DNA of 64,000 bases from Orientallactaga sibirica (taxonomy: Eukaryota; Chordata; Mammalia; Rodentia; Dipodidae). The position numbers were made by a program, and so were the translations under genes. Under the pieces are notes generated by a model, which saw only the letters and a program-made list of their open reading frames with translations, was not told where the DNA came from and did no database searches. Positions 1-12,567 of the stretch are shown here, piece by piece (positions within the stretch are counted from its first letter, which is position 1; each line of letters starts with the position of its first letter). The stretch is from assembly GCA_036365145.1 (NCBI GenBank), contig JAEOAD010000034.1, positions 21,171,501 to 21,235,500 of the forward strand. Reading direction: 5' to 3'.

Positions 1-975
1 ACATTTAGGGAGAAAGTTCTCTGGAAGAATAAAACCCTTGCTTGTTACATATTGTTCTAAGCCCTCTCATAGTTTCCTAAGAAGTGGAGCCACGAGGTCC
101 ATTTTGCACTAGCTCTCAGTGGACAGTTCTTAATCTTGGCCATGATCAGAACATTTCCATCCCCAAACAAACATGAATGTGCCTTTCTTCTCCAAAGCAT
201 GCTGTCGTTCTTCACCTCCTCCACAGGACTAGTCACATTCTTAGTTCAAATACTTAAAATCAGAAAAGTAGCAGCAATGTAGCCAGTTGTAATTTTTGTT
301 CGAGTCTTGGTTCTGAAGTTTTGGAGAACACAAGTGCCATTGAAGGAAAAGTTATGGATTCCAGTACCTCACCTATCAATCTAATTATCACTAGTTTATA
401 TTTATTGTTATCATTTTGCTATTGTTAAATTGGGCCACTGTGAGTGGGACCTAAACAGTGGTATGTTATCTTTCTTTTTTTAATTTCTCAGAGTACAGCC
501 TTGGTGTTGGTTGGCAACAAGCTATAGCAATAGTAACCAAAGGTAACTAATTTTTTGAATAATCACATGGAGATCTTGATGAGGGGTCAGAGTCCCAGGC
601 CCCTCCCCAAATCAGCATATCTAGGGTGGGCTCTGGAACCCATGTCCATCACAAACACTTCCAGTAATGCTTGCTGTTTGGGAAAGTTTGGAGACTGGCA
701 AGTTTGGGAAATACTGGATGATGGCATAGACATTTTAAGTACACCCAAGAGAGACATCTTCTTGCCAGTAGCCTAGCAGACATAAGAAGTCTTCCATCAT
801 TAACAGAATAAAGGCCAATGTATTGGACCAAGAGTTCCCCTCTATAGGTCTGGTGCCCATTCTGGCAAGCTACACACCCACCCCACCCCATATTCCTGCA
901 CAGGAAATAATGACCTCACTTCTACAATCATGCCTACCTCCCCACACCCAGCCTGGCCCTGTTGCTCATCTCAGC
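1..975. other. Intergenic, nothing recognised
   Basis: AT-rich DNA without a clear repeat, exon or motif. Open frames at 555-891 overlap on both strands and lack any protein-like pattern. Confidence 0.6.
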
Positions 976-1067
976 TAACTCAGCCTGTCATTCCAGCCAC
1001 TGGGGAGGTTGAGGCAGGAGGATGGAGAGTTTGAAGCTAGCTTGGGCTATATAGCAAGGCCTTATCT
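976..1067 (+). repeat. Old B1-like monomer
   Basis: GGGGAGGTTGAGGCAGGAGG and GCTTGGGCTATATAGCAAGG. It runs into a GAAG microsatellite in its tail. Confidence 0.6.
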
Positions 1068-1135
1068 GGAAGGAAGGAAGGAAGGAAGGAAGGAAGGAAG
1101 GAAGGGAGGAAGGAAGGAAGGAAGGAAGGAAGGGG
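1068..1135 (+). repeat. (GAAG)n microsatellite
   Basis: An almost pure GGAA/GAAG tetranucleotide run with one GGGA interruption. The 60-residue frame over it is low complexity, not a gene. Confidence 0.95.
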
Positions 1136-1164
1136 AAGAGATAAAGGAAGGGGGATGGAAGAAA

Positions 1165-1256
1165 GGAAGCATATTTGTACCTATCCCTTAAAGGGCTTAT
1201 GAGGATTAAATAAATTCATATGAGTGCTTAGATTAGTGATTGACACATGGAAAATT
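1165..1256 (+). repeat. MIR fossil
   Basis: TATGAGGATTAAATAAATTC and GTGCTTAGATTAGTGATTG resemble the MIR 3' half. Confidence 0.6.
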
Positions 1257-3182
1257 GGCCATTATATATTTTTAACATTTTTTAAAATATCTGGAAAAGT
1301 AAATTTCTATAGTTTACCTCATTCCCCCAATCTAGTTTGTCTTATTTTGTAGTTATAATTTTAGTAATAACTTCACTTAAAATAGCCTTACAATAAAAGG
1401 ATTGATTAATGGATGTATCAATGGAGTTGCTTACTAGTAAATAAAAAACGAGGCTGGAAAATCCGTACTACAAACAGGCTATGAAAATATTCTTCCCCTC
1501 TAGCTTCTGTGCATATTATGGCAATTAGCATCACTATAGCAATTGCTAAGTGACAATTAAAGTTAAGTTGACCCCTGGGTTAATTGCACACCAAGAAGTA
1601 TGGTAAGTGTCAAATATGTATGGAGCACTAACAGGTTTCACAAACGCATGCTGAACATTCGCTTCAGGACAGAAAGGAAAGACAAGAGAAATTCCCCCTC
1701 CAAGAACACTTTGGAACACATCAACGATGGTACGGGGACACTGGCAAGATGCCCTGGATAATCAAATCCAGGTAGTAAAAACATACTTATGAAGGACACA
1801 AAAGAAGACCATCATAGCCTGAATCTGCTGGGAGGACTTTGCACACATGGTAACTTGTAGGTGGGATATTGAAAATGGACAGGTTAAAACCAAGAGGACG
1901 TGGGAGAAGGGAAAATGGCACTGAGAGAAAGCAAAATTAGACATTAGAGGCTGAGATGATGAGAGCACAAGGCAGTCATGGAGAAGGTGAAATGAATGAA
2001 ATGAGTTTACATGCTAGGTGAGTCTAGACTTCACACAGCAACAGAAACACATGGTCTTGGTGATGGTGGCAATGAAGGTGTGTCAATAAAGAGGCCATGG
2101 TTATAGTCCAAAGGGAGAGGTGACTGATCAAGGATTGACACCGGGAACAGGAAAACAGGATGTGGCTTTTATTTTAATAGAAGAACCCAGAAGGTTGAGG
2201 AATGATTAGATGTCAGGAGAAAACCTTTATGTGCCTGACTGGGGCTGTGTGTTATATAGTTTAAGTTGGTTCAAACAGATTCAAGAAGGCAATGGGAAAA
2301 TGGAAACTAGAGCAAGTCTTGGACTTTCCCTACTAAATGCTATCCAACCCTCTGCCAAGGTTTTTACTTACAATTCTAGTTTTCATCTGGCACCAGCTGA
2401 GCATGGTGAGACTACAGAGTCATGATGCCAGCCCATGGGTCCCCAGATCAGCCACTCACTAAGGGTATCTGAAATACTAGCCATGAATGGAAATCTTAGG
2501 ACAACCCCCCCCCCTCCGCCGCCCGCTTTGCTCTGCCTCAGTGGAACAGCAGAAAGCCTACTAGGGGAGCTGGCTGCGCATGGCCCTGTGTGTTCCTCTC
2601 TTGTTACATGAGTTATTTGTTGGAACCAATCTGTTCAAAGTTGTGGATTTCATCAGGGAAATCATATGCATGCTCACTTTCTTCTTGCAGAAGTAATTCT
2701 TCCTCACGATATCCTCCACATTGGTGTTTTTCTTCATTTTATGATTGCGTAATCAATCCACTTGGATTCTGTAATTGAATATGAAATATTCCCTGCTTTC
2801 CTTCCAGATTTCATTTCAAATGTTAGCTAACTACTCAGAAAAAGAAAAGAAAAGAAAGAACCCTAACTCCTAGCTGTTAAGTCAAAGCAAATCCCAAGGC
2901 ATTAGAGGTAAGAAAAACCATAAAGTCAATGAGAAAAATATAAATCAATATTCATAACACTTGTATTAATGGTAGTTGTCTAAAAATGACACTGAGAATG
3001 GAAGCAATGGAAAAGATGAATGGGTTCAGCTATGGAAACATTTCAAACATCAAGAGTGCACAAGTGTTGTCTAGAGGCCGGGCGGGAGCCAGTGCCCAAC
3101 TTCTCTGTTGGTTGATTGCCTTTGCAAATAACACTGCAAATTGTGAATTTCCATAGTTGAAACATAAATATAAGACAAAAGA
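1257..3182. other. Intergenic, nothing recognised
   Basis: Apart from a C-run near 2505-2520 and an A/G-rich patch near 2840-2860, no repeat family or gene was identified. Confidence 0.55.
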
Positions 3183-3342
3183 GCCGGGCGTGGTGGTGTA
3201 CACCTTTAATCCCAGCACTCGGGAGGCAGAGGTAGGAGGATCACTGTGAGTTCAAGGCCACCCTGAGACTCTACATAGTGAATTCCAGGTCAGCCTGAGC
3301 TAGAGTGAGACCCTACCTCAGAAAACCGAAAAAAAAAAAAAA
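3183..3342 (+). repeat. B1 SINE
   Basis: GCCGGGCGTGGTGGTGTACA, internal A and B boxes, then an A-rich tail. 7SL-derived, dipodoid-type B1. Confidence 0.95.
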
Positions 3343-3754
3343 GAGGCAATATAATTGCAGCATCACTTACATCGCTCACAAACATAGGTTACTGTGTTTA
3401 ATATGCAAGGAGCAGATCAATATTAATAATATCATGTAGGCTTTCATTCAGAAGAAGCTATTCAGACAGCCAGATCAAGCCAGCCCTAGTGCTTTCTCTT
3501 GTCAATGTTGTGACCTGGACTATATTGTCTCCTTGCCTCAGTTTCCTTCTCAACCAAACAGAAGAAATGCTTTTCTCGGAAGCCACGTGCAAAAAAAAAA
3601 AAAAACACTACATGTTGATTGTCCACAGCAAATAAGAACTCTTACCTACTCAACAGAGTTAAAATAAGTTAGCTTTTAGGGTAAAGCTTTCTCCACCTTT
3701 GTATGCCAAAACACACACACTCTCCCTCTCTTTAAAAATGTTACATCTTTTAAT

Positions 3755-3912
3755 TAGCTAACAAAGAGTAAGGTTTCTATGGTACTGATTCATGCCATCA
3801 TAAGTTCCATGTATCTCACCACTTCCTTTCCTCCCTTACCCCAGTCCCCCACCCTGACCCTCCTACCCCCTGTGCTCTATTCCTCCAAGTCATCTCTATC
3901 CCATCTAATAGG
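3755..3912 (-). mobile_element. L1 fragment, inverted part
   Basis: Antisense, similar to 43425-43560 (GGTTTCTATGG-ACTGATTCATG, then a C/T-rich stretch). It abuts a sense-oriented candidate L1 tail and may be the inverted 5' part of one insertion. Confidence 0.5.
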
Positions 3913-4385
3913 ATCCAGAAAACAATTCAGAGGAAGTGGCAGATTAAATATGAAAACTACTCTCATTGCTAGCCTGAGAACCTCCTCCAGAGAGATAGTG
4001 ATAGACACTGAGGAGCTAAGGCCTCATCAAAGCAGAAATACAGAGGATGCAGAGCTCAACACTAAAGGAGAATCACAGCATGTCCTACACGACTCAGAGA
4101 ACATTGCAGAAGAGAGAGCAGCAGAAGATTGTAACATGGGAAGGAATATCCTGAATCATTGTCCCCTCCTCTCATCGAGACTGACTGGTGCATGCATGAT
4201 GCCACAATGAACACCTACAACCCCACTGAGGAAGGCCCTCGATGGAACAGAGCTGGAGATGGAACAAAAGAATATAACGTCATAGGAATATGAGCAATTC
4301 ACAACATGTTCATATAGTAAGTTCTCAAGAGAAAAAGAAGTTAGCAAATTGCAGGCCCTAACAAGTTTTAGTATTACCATTGTTG

Positions 4386-4417
<32 letters not shown>
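3913..4417 (+). mobile_element. Probable L1 3' end with A tail
   Basis: A non-coding stretch ending in about 31 A at 4387-4417, resembling rodent L1 3' UTR (CACAATGAACACCTACAACC). The long frame at 3779-4210 spans the junction and is not a gene. Confidence 0.45.
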
Positions 4418-4419
<2 letters not shown>

Positions 4420-4702
4420 CATAACCAGGAGCTGAAAACTGAGCAATTCACAGGAATAAAAGCAATCAGTCAGCTTGTAAGGTGCTCAAGCTCATAGATC
4501 CTCAAAGAACTGTATCTGAAAATAGGATCTGCCAAGCTTTGGTTAACCCTCTCCCCACTTCCTCTTCTCACCCATCTCCCCACCCTTATCCCTGCTTAAC
4601 CATTTCCAACCCCAGTAACCCCTCCCCACTGTTTCATATCACTTGTGTTCCATTATCTCTTACACTTAAGACCTCTCCCCACACACACCCCGCACACACC
4701 CC

Positions 4703-5394
4703 TGTGGGTCTCCTTCCGTTCCGTTCCCTGGGGGTCGTTGGCCCCGGGCAAGGGAGACAGGAGTTGTAAGGGTCTTTCTGGCTGGGCGGGTGAGTGTGAC
4801 ACAAACATACAAACACATGACGGGGCAATAAGCACCCGGGAGACCAACTGATGGACAGCACTCATTTATTCAAAGGAGGAGTGGGTTTATAAACACTTGG
4901 GGAAGGTTAAGGTGGCACATACAGACTATATGGCAATGGGATGCATAGTTTATGGGCTGTTATCTAGATAGAGGAAGGACTAGTAACTTCAAAGCTATGG
5001 GGGAAGGATAAGGGAAGGTAGGGGGAAGGGCAGAAGAGGAGATTAACAGGAGGCTGTGACTTCTGTTACTGTGGGGGGTGGGAAGGCTACATGACTTTAG
5101 CCACATGAGGGTCTCTTGGGCAGCTAGCCACAAGGTTAGGAACTGTGGGGGGCAAAGTCTGACTTATGGAATGTTCAGAGCCTTTTGGGGTCTGGGGGGA
5201 GCGCCTCGCCAGTTCTGCCCACTCTGGGCGATAATAGCTCACTACAACCTACAACATAGGGAAGGCCATTACCGTCACCAGGGACTTCCTGACAGAGGGC
5301 CAGCTACAACCCCACAGCCCAGGGTCCCTGGCCATGTCCAATAGTTCAGGCCAGCCTCCTCACAGGTCCAGCCTGTTACTAGCAAGGCCTAACA
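4703..5394 (-). mobile_element. ERVK-type solo LTR, copy 1
   Basis: A 692-bp LTR on the minus strand, TGTTAGGCC...GAGACCCACA, with a perfect 6-bp target duplication CACCCC at 4697-4702 and 5395-5400. It carries AATAAATGAGTGCTGTCC, a likely polyadenylation signal in the R region. The 6-bp duplication and general layout suit the ERVK (IAP-like, betaretroviral) class. No internal sequence remains, so it is a solo LTR formed by recombination. It is highly similar to 17847-18547. Confidence 0.88.
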
Positions 5395-5771
5395 CACCCC
5401 TTCTCCCTTTTATGACGTCCTTGTCTCTGCAAACACTCCAAGTTGTATTCACGGGTCTGGAGTGGATTCTGGAGATCTGAACGCGGGTATCCACTGAGCT
5501 TTCTCCCCACCCCAACTTCCCCTTTCCTGCACGTCTATCCAGTGACTGCTAAGATGGACCCAGTATTCTACAAAGTTCAGAGAACTTCCAAACCCTGCTA
5601 CTTCAAACAGTGTGTGGGCTGGTCAGCACCTTACCAACTCCAGGCTGTATGCTAATGGTAATCAATCCTCCCACCCTTGCTGAGTGCTCCCTAGCTGCAA
5701 GTTTTGTGCTCGGTAGACCTCAGGCTTATCTTATGTAATGCTCGCAATAGTGGTTGCATTGGTGTCCCTCT

Positions 5772-6028
5772 TTTCTTCTCCATTTTTTTTTAAGTTGGCA
5801 TCCAGAGATTTATTTATCATTCATTTTGGCCTTTTCAAATACCATTTGATTTTATTTATTTTCATACACCTTTGCATCCTATTTTCCCTCTCTCCTCCAC
5901 TCCTCTCTCCTCTAGTATCCTCCCTCCTTCTGTTTACATGTCATGTGTCCTTTCCCTCACCCTTCTTCCAGCTCCTCTCTTTGTACTCACTTTTGCTTAT
6001 GAACTTTTATAAGTTTTATCCACATTTG

Positions 6029-6076
<48 letters not shown>

Positions 6077-6255
6077 TAACTATTACAAGCTAAGACCCAC
6101 ATATCAGGGAGAACAATGGATTTGATCTGAGTTTGGCTCATTTAATGTGATTCTTTCCAGGTCCGTCCATGTTTCTGCAAATCTTTTAATTTCATTTTTC
6201 CATACTGCTGAATAGAATTCTGTGATGTGTATGTAACACATTTTCATGTCCATTC
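5772..6255 (-). mobile_element. L1 fragment, antisense, with (TG)n
   Basis: T/C-rich antisense L1 3' UTR followed by the ORF2-end region (GTCCGTCCATGTTTCTGCAA). A TG microsatellite lies within it at 6031-6073. Confidence 0.55.
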
Positions 6256-6405
6256 AGGCTCAGAAGGTCCAAGATGCTAACTCACTCATCCAAAGCTCTA
6301 CCTGATGAGCAGCAGACCTGGGATGTTTGTCACCACTCCACTTCTCCTGACCCTTTTGCTTTATCTGCCCCCCCCCAGTCTGGTCCATCTGACCATTTAA
6401 CTTTT

Positions 6406-6571
6406 TTAATTTTCATTTATTGACTTGTAATTATTGGGAGGGAAACAAGAGAGTCTCTGGCCACTGAAAATGATGCCCATCTGGCCTTGTGTGGGTGGTT
6501 GAGGGATTGAACCCAGACCTGCAGGCCCTGCAAGCAAACTCCTTTAACCTCTGAGCTATCTCTCCAGTGTC
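6406..6571 (-). repeat. DIP-like SINE, diverged
   Basis: Antisense tRNA SINE ending CTCTGAGCTATCTCTCCAGTG; 8-bp duplication TAACTTTT at 6398-6405 and 6572-6579. Confidence 0.8.
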
Positions 6572-6821
6572 TAACTTTTCTTGAAAAACCAAGTCCTCTG
6601 GATTCTGTGACTTTGTTCAAGAGGTGGCCACTGCTTAGAGAGCCTTCCCTTTGGCTTTCTGGCTAGTTCTTCCCATCAGGTCAATGGTAGCATCCTCCAG
6701 GAAGCCCTTCTGGATCCCAAGTTTTCAGATTAAATTAAACTCAGAGTTGCTGTGTCCTTCCTTTAATGTGCCATATGCATGCTGAAGTCTAGACTAGGGC
6801 CCTCCTTCTGAAGTATTCTTT

Positions 6822-6839
6822 CAAATATTTTACTTATTT

Positions 6840-6879
<40 letters not shown>

Positions 6880-7077
6880 TATGTGAGAGAGGGAGGGAGA
6901 CAGAGAGAAAGAGGGAGAGAGAGAGAATGGGCACACCAGGGCCTCCAGCCACTGCAAATGAACTGCAGACGTATGTGCCACCTTGTGCATCTGGCTTACG
7001 TGGGTCCTGGGGAATCAAATCTGGGTCCTTAGGCTTCACAAACAAATGCCTTAACCAATAAGCTATCTCTCTATCCC
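6822..7077 (-). repeat. DIP-like SINE with (ATTT)n tail
   Basis: Antisense; an ATTT run (about 6837-6880), a GA-rich stretch, GGGCCTCCAGCCACTGCAAA, and the A box at the right. A 13-bp near-perfect duplication TGAAGTATTCTTT / TGAAGCATTCTTT is at 6809-6821 and 7078-7090. Confidence 0.92.
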
Positions 7078-8044
7078 TGAAGCATTCTTTACTCACATGC
7101 ACACATATGTATACACACACCTGTGCACACACACACATGCACACATACTCACAAGCCTGCATACAAACACCTACTCTCCTACCCCTATCATCCTTCAAGT
7201 AGGGTAAAAGCAAACAACTCTGAGAGCTCTTCTCTGACCATTGCCACTGCTTGGGGGACCCACAGATGATGATTTCTTTCATACCACAGCCATCATTACA
7301 TTTTTCATTCCTTCTACATCAAATCTGAATTATTTCACAATAACCACCATCTCATTGTTCCCTACCTAGCATGGAGCCTAGCACATAGTGGATGCTTAAA
7401 AAATACGTACTGAGCAATAGAATAGTCACTTTGTCTATTTCTTTCTCCTCTGTGGCCCTAGAATGTGGGAATCCGGAATTGTGTGTCCAGTGTCTGAACT
7501 TAGCTTGAACTGATATTTCCATTGGAAACAGAGGCCCCACAATTTCCTAGTAAGAAATGAAGAGTCCTGACAAAATTAAAAAGTTACTGCCATGAGTGCT
7601 TTTGAGGATGAACAACACTGAAAAACATAATACAATGTTCCCAAAGAGGTCAAGGAGGAAGCATTAACCAAGGGGAGGGGAAAATCTTACTGAGACTTAA
7701 AACACTGGTCTTACACCCATTCATCACGCAAAGAGTAACTTTCTTACAGGAAACTCTTACATGAGATAGTGTTTCAGCCAGAGTAGTTCACAGCAATTGG
7801 TGATAATCTTTAACCCTGACTTAAAGTTGCTTCCTTTTGTTTTGGTTTGTTTTAGAGAATGGTATAGGCTCACCTTATATGTCCTATGAGAAAGTCATCC
7901 TACTTTTCATGCTCATAATCATTAATCCACTTAAGATCTTACACACCTTGTTGTAGTTAATCCAAGTGGCAACTAAAATGATGCAATGATTTAAAGACAT
8001 TTTAAATTTGTCCTTCCTCATATAAGCTATACAATTAAAATAAG

Positions 8045-8960
8045 TTATAACATAAGAGACCCTATTGCTGAAGACTCACTTGCCTGAGCGGCAAGGTCAC
8101 TGAGAAAGCAAGATGATGCTGAGCAGAAAACCTTCTCCCTGTAGACCAGCCAACTGAAAGCTGGAAAAAGCTGCACTGCATGCAGCCGTATGGGAGACAG
8201 AAGTCATCAGCAGTGAAACAGTGGACACTGGAAACCTCAAGTTTGGCCAGACAGGCCCAATGACTGAACAGGTGCAATAGTGGCGTGTCTGCTCTTAGAG
8301 AAACCAACTGCTGTCTAATTGGACTGAAGGTCCACTCTATGGGAGGGAATACATGCCTGGTACTGAAAAAACTAATCAAAAGTCTACACCAGGGGAGGTC
8401 ATGAGCCTTAGGGGTATAAATCCTGCTAAATGTATATATTATTCCCACCAAACTGCCATGGAAGCACAACACTTAAATGTTCATATTCACATATTAATGC
8501 TACTCTCACTTCTGGTTAGAGAAGCTTCTCTTTTCAGATGGAGATGACCACTGGGATGACCCAAAAGGCAACATAGTGCTGAGAAGAAAGGATGGAAGAG
8601 TGTCCAGCACTGAAACATCTCTACCACACCCTCCAAGGCTCAGGGTCCATTGCGGAAGAGGGGGAAGAAAGAATGTAAGAGCCAAAGGATACGACTCCTT
8701 ACAATGCAGACAGAAATTGGCCTCGATATTCATGACCTTGCAGTGCCTAGCAATAGCTTCACAAGACCCTCATAATAGGAGAAAAAGATGATAACATCAA
8801 ATTAAAAGAGAGGCGAATGGAGATAGGGAGGGGATATGATGGAGAGTGGAGTTCCAAAGGGGAATGGGGGGAGGAAAAAATCATGGTTTATTGTCTGTAA
8901 GTATAGAAGTTGTCAAGAAAAAAAAAGAAAAGAAAGAAAGGATTAAAAAAAAGATTAGCT
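8045..8960 (+). mobile_element. L1 3' UTR, sense
   Basis: Matches the reverse complement of 28262-29330 along its length. It includes CATTGCGGAAGAGGGGGAAG and AGAATGTAAGAGCCAAAGGA, a signature of rodent L1 3' UTRs, and ends in an A-rich tail at 8918-8960. 5'-truncated; no ORF2 seen. Confidence 0.8.
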
Positions 8961-9097
8961 AATAAACTCAGTACAATGATAAATCATGTTAATAGCATGT
9001 ATCCTTAATATGATGCGGTGGAAATGACATTTTACCTCTGTAGTACTGTGCCCCAAACCAAAAAGTTTAATCACCAGAAAAAAAAAAAAATCAGGCA

Positions 9098-9254
9098 GCC
9101 GGGCATGGTGGCACACACCTTTAATCCCAGCACTTGAAAGTCAGAGGTAGGAGGATCACCATAAGTTCGAGGACACCCTGAGACTACATAGTGAATTCCA
9201 GGTCAGTCTGGACTAGAGTGAGACCCTACCTTGAAAAACAACAACAAAAACAAT
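9098..9254 (+). repeat. B1 SINE with target duplication
   Basis: GCCGGGCATGGTGGCACACA to an AACAACAACAAAAAC tail; 9-bp duplication AATCAGGCA at 9089-9097 and 9255-9263. Confidence 0.95.
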
Positions 9255-9938
9255 AATCAGGCAAAACCCAATACAGAGATTGTTATAAAACATTCCAAAA
9301 CTGTCAAGGTTATCAAAAATAATAATAAATTTTAATAATAATAAAGTGTGAAAAACTTACAGCCAAGTCATCACATGTATAGTAATGTAATATCTTAGAT
9401 AAGATTCTATTATAAAAAAGGGCATTAGATCAAACCCAAACAATCCGAATATAATTCAAATCTCCCCTCCACCCCCTCCAGCATGGATCAAGCAATGGTT
9501 GGTCAACTCCCAGAGATGGGATTAAGTTTAGCCAAGATGAACAATTTCCTCACTGACTCACAAAATCATCAACAAGCCCAGCCTGGTCATGTGAATCCCA
9601 CTGACTCCTGAGCTACATGAGTATTGTGTGGCTGGTTGTTGCATAGCATTTTTGCAGTGATGGATAGCTGAATCACATGAAGATTCATTCAGAGAGAAGA
9701 ACCTTCAAAGGAAAGATTCCAGGAGCAATTTTTTAGCAGAAGGGAAGAGTAGCAATGCCACATGACCTGGACACCAACCAGCTGGTTGGGGGTCCTTTGG
9801 CTGTACTAGGTAGGAGCTGTGAGTAGATGAGGAGAGTCCTTTCAAGTGTTGGCAGTCCTGGGTGAGTGCTCATGGCCAAAGGGATGGACTGGCAGCCAGA
9901 GACATGGCCACCAGAAGTCCTGTCCTTTGGCAGCTTTT

Positions 9939-10195
9939 TTTTTTTTTTTTTTTTTTTGAGAGAGAGACAGAGAGAGAGAGAGAGGGAGAGGGAGACAGAT
10001 AGAGATGGGTGCGCCAGCAGTCTCTCAGCTGCTGCGAACAAAATCCAGATGTGTGCACCCCTTGTGGTCAAGTGCAGCATTGCGCCCTTGCGTCACTTTG
10101 CATCTGGCTAAACGTGGGACCTGGAGATTGGAACCGATGTTCTTAGGCTTTAGGAGGCAGGTACCTTAACCACTAAGCCACCTCGCCAGCCCTCA
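9939..10195 (-). repeat. DIP-like SINE, long variant
   Basis: Antisense; T tail, GA stretch, then a body longer than usual because of CTTGTGGTCAAGTGCAGCAT. A perfect 13-bp duplication TTTGGCAGCTTTT is at 9926-9938 and 10196-10208. Confidence 0.9.
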
Positions 10196-10208
10196 TTTGG
10201 CAGCTTTT

Positions 10209-11519
10209 GCAAGCCTTGACTTCTGTCAGCAGAGGACAAAGATAAGAAGACAGCAGCAAGCAACAGTAGCCGGTACTATGTAGTGTTGCAACTTTCAGAT
10301 AGGCCCAGGGTACTAGAACCCTTGGCTTACAGCGATAAATACTACAATTCTTGGGCCAGATTCTAAGATCCTCAGCCCTTGACAGTGGCTAATGTTCCAG
10401 TTCTTGGACCTCAGGTATCTAAAACTGTTCACTCTCAAGTCTTGGCTGCTCTTTGGAATCTTCCACTGAGTGTGTCTACAATTTCTCTCCCATGGCTCTT
10501 TATAGTCTCTGTCTTCAGACTCAGCAGTCTACTCTTCCTTGTTCTTTTAATTTCGCTATCTGTTGTCATTGACACTTTGGTCCCCCATCATTTCCGCCCT
10601 TTCCACCTTCTGAGACTCTTCATCTGCTTCTTGTCACTTTTATCAACAGTCACACTGCCACCCCCTTTGCCATGCTTCTCTTGCCTTCACTCCCATTCCC
10701 CTCTCCTTGGTGTTACCAGCTCAGCCCACTCTACCTATGATGGAGATCAAAGTAGGCAAGAAAATGTCACTCAAGAGAAGTTTTTATTGGACCTAAGTTT
10801 GTAGCATCAGGTGGCAGAAAATGAAAAGCTATCTTTACAAAGAGAGTAGAACAACCTGCTTATGTAGCCAGAAAAGACATAATGGCACCCTTGCTGGAAG
10901 GCCTTCATATAAATGAATCACTGTGTTTGTACTACTCAAGACATAGTACCCATACAAATGATAGACTGGGCTTGCACCAATCACAGAAATCCCTCTCATA
11001 AATGACGGATTATTATTTACACCAGTAACAAGTCTCTTACTGGGCCACAACTGGAAGTGCTACCCCTCTGGACTAGGTAAAGATATCTACAGGGCCATCT
11101 AGAGTTCACTGAGGCTTATGGCAAACTGCACAGCAATAACACCTTCAGGAGATCAAGCGTCTTGGGACAAGCAGCTGTAGTTGTCATGAAGCTTCCTCAA
11201 ATGTCCAGGGAGTGTTCAAAGCATGAGGGCAAGATTGGCTGGATGCCTTCCTGATGCACCTTCATTCAAGGCAGCCAGGTCATCAAGGAATGACCTAACA
11301 AGCTGGTAATTTTAGGGGTCAACTTGTGCCCCCCATCTTAACTTATTTAAAGTAAGAATAAACATTAAAGAAGGTCTCATTGTTATCATTAATAGTGTCC
11401 TAACAATGCTTAAAGTCTCATGGTCACGTCCAGTATTTATCATTAGACTTAATTCCAGAGTTGTCTTCAATTCCTGCACTAGTGGAAAGTCATTTCAAAG
11501 TACTAAGCAAGGTACTGAG
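10209..11519. other. Intergenic, nothing recognised
   Basis: C/T-rich at 10440-10720, which opens a chance 141-codon frame; no codon or motif evidence for a gene. Confidence 0.5.
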
Positions 11520-11662
11520 CTCTAGCATTAGACCACCTGGCTCAACTCACCACTATTTATTCCGTTGCCCAAATCTGAGCAACTCATCATCCAGCTCTTC
11601 TATGATGCAAATTTCTGAGAACAGTGCCTGATATGACTAGTAAGAATTTAATAGATGTTATC
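11520..11662 (+). repeat. MIR fossil
   Basis: Core-like CACTATTTATTCCGTTGCC and GAACAGTGCCTGATATGACT, then TTTAATAGATGTTAT. Confidence 0.5.
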
Positions 11663-11699
11663 TACTTGTGATGTTAGGGCTAGTCATGATTTCAAGCCA

Positions 11700-12567
11700 A
11701 TTTGTCAAATCCAGTATGTCCACTTCTGTGCTTTTTCTCCCAGGATAATTTCTAATACTTCTTTAAGACTCTTATTGTCTCTGCCATAAAGTCTTTCTTT
11801 TGTACCCTTCGTTGAATTAAGTATGTTTTCCTTCCATATCCTCAAGACATGGTTTTGGAATGTTCTCTTTGTATACTTGCCTCTGCACGGTAAGTCTCTT
11901 GATGATATGGCCCACACCTTGTTCTTATGTAACCCAAATGTCAACCTCACAGCCACAAGCACGAGGCCCCTAAAATCTAGATGAGGGGCTGGAGAAATGG
12001 CTCAGTGGTGAAGGCACTTGCCTGCAATGACCCAGATTAATTTCCCAGGATCCATGTGAAGCCAGAATCACCAAGTGGCACATGCCACTCTCCCTCTCTC
12101 TTTCCCTCTCTATTTTCCCTTGAAAATAAATTAAATAAAATATATTTTTTAAAAATCTAGATAAGACTTGAACATCCATCACTGTTCCTGGGGCAATGAC
12201 AGCTTCCAGGGAACTGACATTGCCATCAGCCTTCTGACTGCAAGCTCGCACCATTGAATCAGTTTATTTATCCCTCTTCCTTCTTTCTAGTGTTCACTTC
12301 TCTCTTCTTGAAAAGTTGTGGCAGCTCTGGAGCTTGATTAATCTCCTTACTTGCTGCATTTGAGCTCTTACTAGAGCCATTATTTAAGTCACCTAAGTTA
12401 GTATTACAGAAGGTATCATCTATATTCATTGTACTAATCTTCCACGTGCAATTCCAAGCAACAATGCCAGTTTCAGAACATGCAAAAATAGTGTTCTCAC
12501 TTGTCTTCTGGTATGTATATGGATCTTCAAAGCATGGCCACTTGATTTGATTGTTTGATGAAGGCAT
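11700..12567 (-). other. Possible decayed coding remnant
   Basis: Three minus-strand frames follow one another: 12567-12268 (99 codons, from ATGCCTTCATC), about 12254-12155, and 11962-11705 (85 codons), the last two separated by the DIP-like SINE at 11983-12151. Composition is polar and protein-like (Trp, Cys, Asn-rich), but I recognise no family and there is no A tail. Could be an old processed pseudogene or chance. Confidence 0.2.
11983..12151 (+). repeat. DIP-like SINE, internally deleted
   Basis: GGGCTGGAGAAATGGCTCAG start, AT-rich tail; an 11-bp duplication AAAATCTAGAT is at 11972-11982 and 12152-12162. Confidence 0.92.

Noticed and set aside
1009..1191. 60-codon frame rich in KEGR repeats
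   Set aside because: Translation of a GAAG microsatellite.
3179..3345. tRNA genes or other Pol III genes at SINE heads
   Set aside because: A- and B-box-like motifs belong to B1 or tRNA-derived SINEs, all with tails or duplications; no cloverleaf of a functional tRNA was seen.
3779..4210. 143-codon open frame, + strand
   Set aside because: It spans the junction of two L1-like pieces in opposite orientation and has no protein-like pattern.
10379..10804. 141-codon Leu/Ser-rich frame
   Set aside because: It arises from a C/T-rich tract; no start context, splice sites or homology.
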